Positions 10,801 through 22,800 of a stretch of DNA of 64,000 nucleotides are shown piece by piece. The first letter of the stretch is position 1. Every line of letters begins with the position of its first letter. Source of the DNA: Nematostella vectensis (lineage: Eukaryota > Cnidaria > Anthozoa > Actiniaria > Edwardsiidae); assembly GCF_932526225.1 (NCBI RefSeq), contig NC_064041.1:13071951-13135950 (forward strand), given 5' to 3'. The position numbers and the translations under genes are program-made. The notes under the pieces are model-generated. The model searched no databases. It was not told where the DNA came from and saw only the letters and a program-made list of their open reading frames with translations.

Positions 10801-13800
10801 TAGTATTACTCACAGAAGTGCAAGATATCTAGTATTACTCACAGAAGTGCAAGATATCTAGTATTACTCACAGAAGTGCAAGATATCCAGTATTACTCAC
10901 AGAAGTGCAAGGTATCCAGTATTACTCACAGAAGTGCAAGGTATCAAGTATTACTGTCAGAAGTGCAAAGTATCCAGTATTACAGTAGTGCAAGATATCT
11001 AGTATTACTCACAGAAGTGCAAGGTATCCAGCATTACTCACAGAAGTGCAAGATATCTAGTATTACTCACAGAAGTGCAAGATATCCAGTATTACTCACA
11101 GAAGTGCAAGATATCCAGTATTACTCACAGAAGTGCAAGATATCCAGTATTACTCACAGAAGTGCAAGGTATCCAGTATTACTCACAGAAGTGCAAGGTA
11201 TCCAGTATTACTCACAGAAGTGCAAGGTATCCAGTATTACTCACAGAAGTGCAAAGTATCAAGTATTACTCACAGAAGTGCAAGGTATCTATTATTACTC
11301 ACAGAAGTGCAAGATATCTAGTATTACTCACAGAAGTGCAAGATATCCAGTATTACCCACAGAAGTGCAAGGTATCAAGTATTACTCACAGAAGTGCAAG
11401 GTATCCAGTATTACTCACAGAAGTGCAAGGTATCCAGTATTACTCACAGAAGTGCAAGGTATCCAGTATTACTCACAGAAGTGCAAGATATCTAGTATTA
11501 CTCACAGAAATGCAAGGTATCCAGTATTACTCACAGAAGTGCAAGGTATCCAGCATTACTCACAGACGTGCAAGGTACCCAGGTTTAAAGTTCATGGGAA
11601 GGAAGGGGCTTAGACATTAAATGAAATAAGAGGATAAAGTGAGTTGAATATTACACAGATTTGTGTATTTGTTAACTAGCTGTAATAAAGGGATGTGTTT
11701 ATTCACAGAATCAATATAAATTCCATTCCTTCATGCCTTCATTCCATGCCTCACATTACACAGCTAAGAAAATATGGGATTGAAGATTGACCTTTATGCA
11801 GGGCTTCTGGAATTACGCGCTTGTGCGGAAGCGCGTAATTTGGCTTTTTCCGCGTAATCCACAAATTTCCGCGTAATCCCGCGTAATTTGGATAAATTTT
11901 GACAGACAAAACATTTAATTGCACAGCTGATGTGTTCTTTTAGGGTTGTTACCTCTATTTCTTGTGAAAAAAAAAAAGATATTCTTCGTAAGAGTGCGAT
12001 ATTTCGAACTGAATTTCCGAAAGCAAATAAAATGACTAGGCGTTCTTTGCTAAATCGCGAAGGCCTAGGACTAATAATAAAATACTTTTTTTAATTGGCT
12101 GGTGGCTAGGAGCCAATGAAAACTCGCCTAAGATATTTTCACGCAAAAAATTAACATTTTCCAAGTTATTTCGTGCTTTCCTTCGGTACAAAATGTTGTT
12201 TGGGCGTAACAGTTGATATTCCGTGTGTAATTTAGCGCGTAATTCAGTAAAGAATCCCGCAAAATTTTGATTTTTAAAGAAAAATGTATTGCAAAATACC
12301 GCGTAATTTAGCGCGTAATGATTGATCTTCCGCGTAATTTAGCGCGTAATCTAGCCAAGAATTTTGAGTTTTTTACCGCGTAATTCCAGAAGCCCTGTTT
12401 ATGACAATGAGAGGGATTAGACATCTAAGGAAGGAGACGGGGTAGGACTGGTACGGCATGCATGGGTGCGTTACAAAAAGGGGCGGGGAGGGGCTGGTTG
12501 TCTAGAATGGATCTTGCCATCCGTGGCGTAGCGTGCGTCTTTGCCTGGGCGCGCACCGTTATCACAAAAAGCGACAACATGTAACATGATGTCGCCCACC
12601 TCTTTTCGTAGGTCGTCTAGTTGCGTCTGTAACCCGGCTTTCTCTCTGGAAATAAACAACAACCAAATACATTCTATATACTATATCTTCATACAGGAAT
12701 ATCAGGGAGACAAGTAGGTTGAAAAACAAACGGACAAACAAACGAACGAACGAACGAACGAACAAAGACACGAACAAACTTTATCGCCGAACCATGAAAG
12801 TGCGTTTTCCACATCTGAAGGCTGGTTTCCATATAATTACACTTGATCGCACACGATCACAGCTAATTTGACGGTACGGTCGCAACCGATGGCAAAGTAG
12901 GTTCCATATAATCGTACACGATCGTTTTTGATCGAGTGCGTTCACATGGAAATCAGCGAACACAAATAATTGGTGTACTGCTCGGACGTTCCTTCCTTGA
13001 TAGACCATGAAACCAAGATGTTTCTACAACGTGTTATGGAGAAAAAAAACAAGCATAGCTCGTCTGCGTTGTCGTCGTCGTCGCTACTAAAAGAGCTCTT
13101 GTCAACCACACCTCTGTTATTGGTTATATCCATGAAAGGCACATTGAATTATCAATATGTTATTAACCACTTTCGATCGAAACTATCACATTAGCTTTCT
13201 CAAATCAGCCGATGGGAATGGATGCTTTCTCGTTTTTGCTAGGATAACAAATGCGACTGACAAATACTCTTTAAATTCCGTGATTAGTCATACCTTGTGA
13301 CGTCCCCGTGGTTGCCGTACTGCCTCAGCTGCTTCTGCACCTCGCCTATCTGTCTCTCCACGTTACAAATCTCCTCCTGGGTGCTCTTAAGCTGTAGGTT
13401 ATCCTCAAGTTCGCGTGCGCGGACCTACACAACATTCAGGGGTATAATATTACGGTCTACAGAAGACATCAAGTATTCAACAGAGCTCATACAATAAGGG
13501 ATTAAAAGGAAAAAGACATGGACGACGTGACACAGACAAATATATTACTTTGCGTTATATTCCTAGTTCATCGAAAATACTTATTTACACACTGACTTAT
13601 ATACACACTGACATAATTCTCGTAGACAGAGAGAAATATCCGAAAACCTTATTTCTACAAGGTTTAACAGCCCTCTCAAATAAGCCCCCATAAAGGTAAA
13701 ATGTTCAAATAATCCCTCTCTCTATAAAGACCCCCTTTGAGCGCAACATGCCACACACAAAACCTTCACATGCCGGCCTACCTCCTGCTTGCTGATGTCG

Positions 13801-16800
13801 TTCTTGAGCTTGTCGATCCTGCTGGACAACGTCTCCCTGTCGGAGTTAACACTTTCTGCCTTCGCCTCCAGCTCCTGTATCTTTCGCTCATTGTCACGCA
13901 ACGCCTCATTACCACCTTGACTGATGTACCTAGGAAGTGACGAGACTGTGAGCTTAAAGAGAAAGGAACGCGAAGGTATGGTATGACTAGGCAGGGGTGG
14001 TAAATTAAGTCAAGGAGTGGTGGGAGTGGTGAAGTTAGGTAAGGTATCACTAGGCAGGAGTGGTGGATAAAGTCAAGGAGTGGTGGGAGTGGTGAAGTTA
14101 GGTAAGGTATCACTAGGCAAGGATGGTAAATAAAGTCAAGGAGTGGTGAAGTTAGGTAAGGTATCACTAGGCAGGAGTGGTGGATAAAGTCAAGGAGTGG
14201 TGGGAGTGGTGAAGTTAGGTAAGGTATCACTAGGCAAGGATGGTAAATAAAGTCAAGGAGTGGTGAAGTTAGGTAAGGTATCACTAGGCAGAGGTGGTAA
14301 ATTATGTCAAGGAGTGGTGAAGTTAGGTAAGTCGAGGAGTTGCTAGGTAAGGTTAGGTGAGTTGAAGTATCATTAGGTATGGATGGTAAAGTTAAGTCAA
14401 GGAGTTGCTAGGTAAGGTTAGGTGAGTTGAGGTATTAGGTAGGGTTGGCAAGTTAAGTCGAGGAGTTGCTAGGTAAGATAAGGTGAGTTGAGGTATCATT
14501 AGGTAGGGCTGGTATGTTTTAGTGAAGGAGTAGTGAGGTGAGGTGAGGTGCTTGAGGTGAGGTGAGGTGAGTCGAGGTGAGAGGTGAGGTGAGTTGTCGA
14601 TAGGCAGGGGTGGTAAAGTTAAGTCAAGGTGTTGTGAGGTGAGGTGAGGTAAGGTTATCACTAGGCAGGGGTAGTAAGTTAAGTTGAGGAGTGGCGCGGT
14701 AAGGTAACGTATGGGATGGTATGGCATGATAAGATAAGTTTAAGAGCCATTGTCGGTCACACAATTGTTTTCAGACAATATTGAAAGACAAATTTGAAAG
14801 GAATTGTGAAAATAATCACCTAAAATAAAGTATTATGGTTTATTATATACATACTGAGAAATACTCACTGAAATTCAGTAAATTTTCGTTCGTTCACTAG
14901 TCTCAGCAAATCAGAAGCGCGAACGATGTTTTTACCGTGGAGAAAAGTCGTTCGCGGTTCTGATTGGACGAACGATATTTTTACTGCAATTGAATGACTT
15001 TGAATCGAATCCCAACGTGGGGAGACGGTTAGCAGTGCATATCACTTTTGTTATTGAGCTCCATTGAGCGAGAGAATGAAATTTTAAGGTAAAAATTTAA
15101 TACAAAGCGTTCAAAATAGAAGACAATAGATTTGCTACTCTCGATGACACTGTAAAGGATTATGTAGAAAGTCTTGAAAACAAGATTACAAAGGGAAAAC
15201 CGAGCGAGATGTAAGGCTTTTTTAAAAAACGCTATCTAACATTAAACTCTCGTGTGTGACATTAGCGAGAATGTAAGTTTCTGTCTGTCTTCAACTGAAC
15301 CGTCGAACACCTCGGAGCCTCTGCAGCCAAGTCTAATAAAATGTTATGTAATAAGCTTATTCATCAAATTTCTCAGTATGTATATAATAAACAAAATATG
15401 AAAAGAGCTTTGTCAGTTTTTTTTCACTCGTTGTTTTGTATATAAAAAAACTCACTCGTTCGCTGCGCTGATACTGGACAACTCTTGAATAAAAACCGTA
15501 CGCGCGCACTTTCCATGTAATATTCTCTATTTATTTACCAGATCCAATAAAAAACTATTGCAACAGCTTCCACAAATCAGCCGTTGGAAATGGATGCTTT
15601 TCACAATAGGTGTTTTGCTATGGTGACAAAAATGGCGGCTGACAGAAGGTAAATTAAAGTTAAAAGGCGAGGGATGGTGAAAGATGGCTGAGACAGGGGC
15701 GTCCATGGTTGAGGTGAGAGATGGTGTGATGAGGTAGGTGAAGGACAGGAAGGGTGGGAGTAAGGTAAATGGAGATAAGACGGACGGTGTTGTGGTGAGC
15801 TAGAGTGAAGTTAATTATGCTAAGGTGGAACTCGTAGCCAGTGGTGAGATCCTAAAAGGCGAGGCGAGACAAGGCTATGTACCCAAGTGATGTAAGAAGA
15901 AAGCAGGACAAAGGAAGAAAGGGCCCTTTCTATTTAATGGATATAAATCGTTTTGAATTCATACAGAGTAAAAATATACATAGTAAAATAATACTGCGCA
16001 TTCGTAAGTGATTCTTCAGAAAGTAAGGACCAAGCCACAAAATATCGTCTTCTCTCTCTTTCGCCAAATCTAATTCTTATAAATTTAAAGCACGTCACAA
16101 ACATTTTACAGCATTTTACGAACGTCTCACACCATTTATAGCATTTCACGAACGTCTCACAACATTTACAACACTTCATGAACGTCTCACACAATTTACG
16201 GCACTTCACGAACGTCTCACACCATTTACAGCACTTCACGAACGTCTCACACCATTTATAGCATTTCACGAACGTCTCACAACATTTACAACACTTCACG
16301 AACGTCTCACACCATTTATAGCATTTCACGAACGTCTCACAACATTTATAGCATTTCACGAACGTCTCACAACATTTACAGCACTTCACGAACGTCTCAC
16401 ATTTACAGCACTTCACGAACGTCTCACACCATTTACAGCACTTCACGAACGTATCACAGGGAAAGTGATAACTATTCTCTATCCTATTTTCCGTTAATAT
16501 CCCTAGGGTTGCTTAAGAGTACTATCGAGCTTGCAAACATCGAGTAACTCCCTTTCTGAGCTAGCTATTCTCATCCTATGTGCCCTTATGAGTGTTGTAG
16601 TAATATCACGTAGTTGTCCTTAGGGAAATGGTTCCAATAGTCGCACACACGTTTTCCGATCCTTCTAGTGGTGTGCTATACCACATGGTCTTGGCGTTAA
16701 CTGTGTTAACCTGGTGTTAACCCATTTACTAGGGGTGTGTCTATACCACGTGGTCTTGACGTTAACTGTGTTAACCTGGTGTTAACCCATTTACTAGGGG

Positions 16801-19800
16801 CGTGGCTATACCACATGCTCCTGGCGTTAACTGTGTTAACTTGGTGTTAACCCATTTACTAGGGGTGTGGGTAGACCACATGGTCCTGGCGTTAACTGTG
16901 TTAACTGTGTTAACCCATTTACTAGGGGTGTGGCTATACTACATGGTCCTGGCGTTAACTGTGTTAACCTGGTGTTAACCCATTTACTAGGGGTGTGGCT
17001 ATACTTCATGGTCCTGGTGTTAACCCATTTACTAGGGGTGTGGCTAGACCACATGGTCCAGGCGTGTCGCGACAGGGTTAGCCACGACCTCGGCAGCCTC
17101 CACAGCTGAGCTTGTCACAGCACGTGTTCTCATCTTCAACTGCTCTGTGGTCGCCGTCCTGTTCTGCACGTTTGAAACCCGCGCGCTTTGACGTCTCGTG
17201 CCCGCCTTGAGCGCAATCGTGAAAATCAGGACACAAAGCAAAATCTCCATAAGCGTGATGCTGACATCGAAAGAATACCAGGGCAAAAACTCTACCGCCC
17301 CAGACCCGTTCAATACACCGTAACCACTTGTAGCATAATAGATCCTCACAGTAAACAAAGCTGCACCGTCTAGCGAGGCTAACCCCAACATGACCCCGAA
17401 CTTTTTCATGCCACGGGCCTCACGAAGAAAAAAGCTATCACTAGAGGTGAGTTCGCGCGATGGGTACAGATTTCGGTAGAGCCGTCCGCCGGTGACGATA
17501 TACCCCACGCAGACGACGATACCCCATACCCCCATCACGACATGGCATATTAGCACCAGCAGTTTAAGGTTTGGGCGATCAAGGACCACGAGGTAAGCGA
17601 CGACGAGGTAGAGAATGTTTGCAGCGGTCGCCGCAAGCAAGACGTGGAGCTTCTGGATTCTTGAAGGCGCGATCCTTAAACTTGTGGTCTCCAGGAGGAT
17701 CAACAGCAGTACACTGTACGCAGATACCACACAGATGGACGCGATACCATGGAAAATCTTGTACGTGATGAATGCGGCGGGTGGGTGTGTACGCGCGAGG
17801 GGGTCCGCGAGCAACGTGGCCGCGCGGCAAATAGACACGAAGAGGAGCAAGAGATTCATGAAAAGCGCGTGAAGTTTGCGTGGATACGTACGGCGGTCCT
17901 TAGCGAGTATGAAGAGACACCATAGCGAGATGATTAGGAAAGTTGTAGCAAGGCCATAACGTCTACCTAGCCATGTCCAGTCGGCCCTAAGTGCGGAGGT
18001 AATTAAAGGCGTAGGCTCTGGCCAAGCTTCCATGGCAGCCTGAATAACAAGGAATTTCTTGTAGAATATAGACGCCGCCTTGTATAGTACTTATATAATT
18101 CCCTCGTTAAAAGGCACGGCTTGAGATGGCCCGTATCAAAATCCTTTTTTATCGCACGCAGTTCCTCTGATAAGGCCGCTTAGAGTATTATGCACTTCAC
18201 GCACAGTGCTGACGCCACCTGCAGACGTCCGTAACACCAAATCGTTTTGCTGTCTTTTAGACTGCCAAAAAGGCAACACAGTAGTGCGCTTCCCCCGAAG
18301 GGATATTGGTTTGTACAGTTTATGTAGAATGGCTGCCTCCGCCGAGACTAGATGTCGTGACACACGGGTGTCTTCCACTCCTGGAACAAGATCTAGTAGC
18401 TTTATCGTTGATTTACAGATCACTTTCCATAACATGTAAAATGCTCGATCTAAGCCATATACCGTGGGGTTTAAGGACAAAATATATTATATCATTTAAA
18501 AAAAGCCTCTTTCTTTACCCAACCATGTATAATTATCGACAATGCCTCTCCATCACAATTGAGTAAGTTTTTCAGGGAGTTTAATATGCCTATATTGTGG
18601 CCTTGTTTTCCTTTGCCAGAACTAGCGAGAAATCACAAGATAGCGGAAGTGCCACCTTCGGTGTTATAAAACCATCAAATCCACTCAGTTCCCTTAAGAT
18701 CCGTTTGATAAGTGCGATGCCAATCGCAATGGATCCAATCACAAAATCCGGAATTCTCCGAATCACACAGCGTGGAGCTTCGTGGTCTTTAAATGGCGAC
18801 TTTGCTTGGGTCTTGATACCCACACGACGAAACGAACATTCTAGATGTACCACCCGCACACAAGCTGTATAGATCTCTAAACTTGCCAACTATGTGTTAG
18901 TGTCTTGTTTGCTTTACGACTTTCTTCGTCTCACAAATTGACGACGTTCTTTAAGAACCGTTTTATTATTGATTTCCTCGATGGGTGCACTGAGCAAAAC
19001 AACAGCATAAGAGCATTAGCATTATTAATTTGTCCAGACGAGAGTTTTATATCTGCTATGACTACCGAGTACAAAAGCAATAACAGTTTCCTGATTTATT
19101 CCAAAACTTGAATAAAAACACTGCGTGTTGAATCCAACCACAGGTGCTTAGAAACTAAGAGTAGCAAGTTTTTGCAAGTCTCACCAACTCCGCAGGTTAG
19201 ACATGATGTTTGATTTAGTCCTTGTTCATAAGCGCAAACTTGAATCAAAAGCAAGGATCATTTGATTCACTTATTTTCCAATTATTGTACGTATCTTAAG
19301 CCAAGTTTGGCATCTAGTCTCTTCAATCGTTCTAACCGTCCATTCAGCTCCACGAAGTAAAGAAGTTAAGAACTTGAAGACTTCAAACGACCTCTTTCTT
19401 CCTCTTCAAATGCGTCCTTTGAATACAAACCTTAAAAGTCGTTTCGTCTCCACTTGACTAAGCTACCTCCAAGCGAACTCAGCGCACTGCTGTTCACAGC
19501 GCGAGTTAGTGAGTCTACCCGTGCCCTTCACGCAATACACTCTTTTCACAGCCCAATTTGCGTTAAAAGACCTAACCGCAGGGCAAGTACACTTCTACAA
19601 AATAGAAAAGATTAAGAGAGCTAAGATTTGCCCCGCTGCGAATCAGTGAATAAACTCTTTTTCACAGCCCAACTTACGTAAAAAAAGCCTTTAGCGTAGA
19701 GCTTGTGTACACTTCTACGAAATGGAAACTTGAGTACAGACTCGCCCGGCTGCGAATAAGAAAACTAATCCGTGTTTTACGCGGTGCTTTGCCTGCGCTC

Positions 19801-22800
19801 GACACAGTCCAATCACAGGCAAGGCTAGCTCCACGACAAACGTGACAAGCGCCAATTACGCGACTTGCGTGAACAGGTGCACACCAGCAAACCATAGAGC
19901 GGGAAAGTTAGTTCGCTCCTTAAAGCGTTAAGGAATACAGGAAATTTAAAAGAATGAAGTATCTCCCAAGAAGCATTATAATACAAACACACGGGGGAGG
20001 TGAATCAAAAGTCAAGCGAGTGAATCAAGGCGGGTTTAACACAAAAGCAGAAAAACGACAAAGTGCGCTGATACAGGGATTCTAAGGAAATAAGATACGT
20101 ATTTCCCAAAGTGCGTTTCAGTACGAACGGGAGAGATAAATTTAAAGTCGAGCGAGTGAGAAAAACAAATCTAGTTGAGCTCACGGAACGGGGTAAATTC
20201 AAACAGCAGCTGTTTTGTCGCGGGCTGATTCGCCGACAAACTTGGATTTTGGCTGACAATTGGATTTTAGCCGACAACCATAGCTGTTTCGCCGGCACGT
20301 TACAAAGTGGTATATTTATATTAAAAAACGTTCTGTAGAATCGAATTAAACTAAAAACGTTTTTGTTTTTACTTGTTTTTCATTGTAAACTCAGGTTTTA
20401 ACATGTTTCGTTTCGCAAACAAAGTTTCATAGACAAACGAACAGCTACAAATAATAGATTTATAAATGATTAAAGTCTAGTTAACCTAGGTTTCGGCGAT
20501 ATCACCAGATACCGTTAATCGCGCCAGGAAAATTTCAATTATCTCGAAATAAATGAATAAAAGTATTTCCAAGCAAGAGTTTCAATATTAACAACAAGAG
20601 TGATGAATCTTATGCCAAGCGATTAAAAAAAGAACATTTGTGAAGTATTTTAGGTTAATTTATAAAGCAGAGACAGATTTTATGTTCCACAAACCCCATG
20701 TCGTAAATTTTCCTAACGATTTAAGTTAAAATAAATCACCAAATTGAAGTGGAAAGTCATGAAATAGATGTGAATTATCAGATTGGTTAGGTCCTAAACT
20801 AGCTTCGGTAATTAGAATTAGCTTTTCTCTTTTTCTATTGTCAAAAAGCCGATTCGGCTGAGAAATTATATAAGCTAGATTAGGACAAAAAATGGGTGCA
20901 GAGGAGTGATGCATTCTATGTCAATGATATACAATGCAGTTTCTTTTTTAAGGGATAAATTACCATGGATCCAGCTTCTCGGCTGTTCATATCTCGTGAT
21001 ATTTTGAAATGGTCGCAAAGAGACAACATGTGAATAAGAATTTTAAGAATAGCCAATCAGCACGCAGTATTTGCTATAATTTACTTTTAATTCGTCTTTG
21101 CATCACCCAGTAAAGGCTTACTGTATTACTGTACTAGAATCAAAAGGCTGTATACTCCTTTCAAGGTTCGGTAAGGGCTAATCCAGGGATCAGCAGAATT
21201 TAATTTAAAAATAAAAAAACAAATAAAAATCGCACCCCCCCCCCCCCCCCCCCTCTCAAGTAGAAGATTAATAAACTAACAAAATTTCCGATGTATTCAA
21301 ACGAATGCTTCTCAAACGGATATAACTATTATAGACTTTTTGGTCTGCCCTGAAGAAGTCTTATTAAAGACGAAAATTTGGCAGAGTCGATTTCCAGTTT
21401 TTGGTGTATTGTATTCATTGTTCTGGTACGTGATCGCGACAGTTTGGGCTTTTTGATTCTATTCGAAAAACGAGAAAGAGATTGTGTGGGTTTTGCGGGG
21501 AAACATCGGGATATTTTTTGGCGCAGAAAAAGATTCATCGGAAAAAGGCTAACTAATTTTTTTCTAGATTAATGGTAAGAAAAACAGACGCGATCAGCTG
21601 TCATGATTAAAAAATAACAATAAAAATAATAGAAGAGTAGTTTGACTTGTAAACATGATCTTTGTATTGTATAACCGAGTCCACGTGATCTAAGCACTGA
21701 CAAACAGGATGACAAGGAGCCCTCGAGAAAAAGTCACTCGTTTCCTCCCACGCGCCACCTGCCGTATGATTTGACTGATGCACCCTTTCGTGAGTCAACG
21801 TCATGCAGCAAACTTCTCTAGTCAAAGAAATAGGGTTGGCCAATACGGTATTTGAAGTTAATACAAGGCGCGTGCACCGAAAAATCAAACTCAATGTAAT
21901 ACATACTGTAAATAATTTTTCGCTATTTTTCCCACCATTTCCATATTTCCCGCCTCTGCCATGCGCGCCAAATTCTAATCGGAGTCTCGAAAATGTATCT
22001 AGTTCATATCAGTGGAATTAAATTGCACCTATTTTTTAGTTTTAGTTTTTTTTTTTTTCAAAAAAAAATACACTGTCTGGAAAGTATATTTATATAAAGA
22101 ACAGCGACTTAGGCCTCGTAGCAAATAGTATTCAAATTTTATAATTAAAATATACAGAGAAAATTGAGCCGTGGTTAATTCACACAACAAGTCAAACACC
22201 GTCTTTTTCAAAAAGGAAATATGCCGCCAAAAGCTTTTGACAATAATTGCGTGTTTAAAAAAAAGCATCACTTAAGAAAATGGTATTAAAAGGATTCAAT
22301 ATTTTTATATAAGTTTATTGAATTCCCCTCGCGTTGCGCAGGCGTAAACCTGTCAGAATGCTATATGTACATCTTTTGATATTGATATCTTTGTCATGAG
22401 GTCATCGAGAAATGCGTCAGAGGGTAATATTCGCGCCCTTTTCAACACATCCATCAGCGATAGAAGAAGTGCACTTCGCCAACGGAAAATGTATTTCCTA
22501 CAGACCGGCACAGCGCTGGTAAACATTAAGCTTTATTTTTATATCGAGATGGTTCGCGTTGTTTAACTTTTTTTTTTCAATTTTGACAGTTTGAATCATT
22601 TTTTTTCTCTTTTTTATTCTTTTTTTTTCTTTTTCGCAGTTTCTTGTCACGGCAATATATTCTTTTTTAAGGATTTATTGTATTTTTGTTTTAAAGATTT
22701 CTAACAGATACGTTTTGTATAGTTTAGTGTAATTCACTATTTAAAATAACTCTTAGCAGGCTGTGCTGTTACAAAATATTCCCAACTGTTGAGGAGTTGC

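Noticed and set aside
8972-11580. CRISPR array suggested by a 29-bp regularly spaced repeat
   Set aside because: Units are contiguous without unique spacers, and the setting is an intron of a eukaryotic gene.
8858-11620. Plus-strand frames of the type [19 protein letters not shown]
   Set aside because: Pure translation of a 29-bp repeat cycling through three frames; the real gene is on the other strand.
15934-16446. Cysteine-rich [10 protein letters not shown] repeat protein
   Set aside because: Product of a 30-bp minisatellite; neither signal peptide nor splice support.
18136-18480. 114-codon minus-strand frame upstream of the seven-TM gene
   Set aside because: Alignable to nothing I recognise, no hydrophobic or repeat pattern, and it overlaps the presumed promoter side of the next gene; could be real but unsupported.
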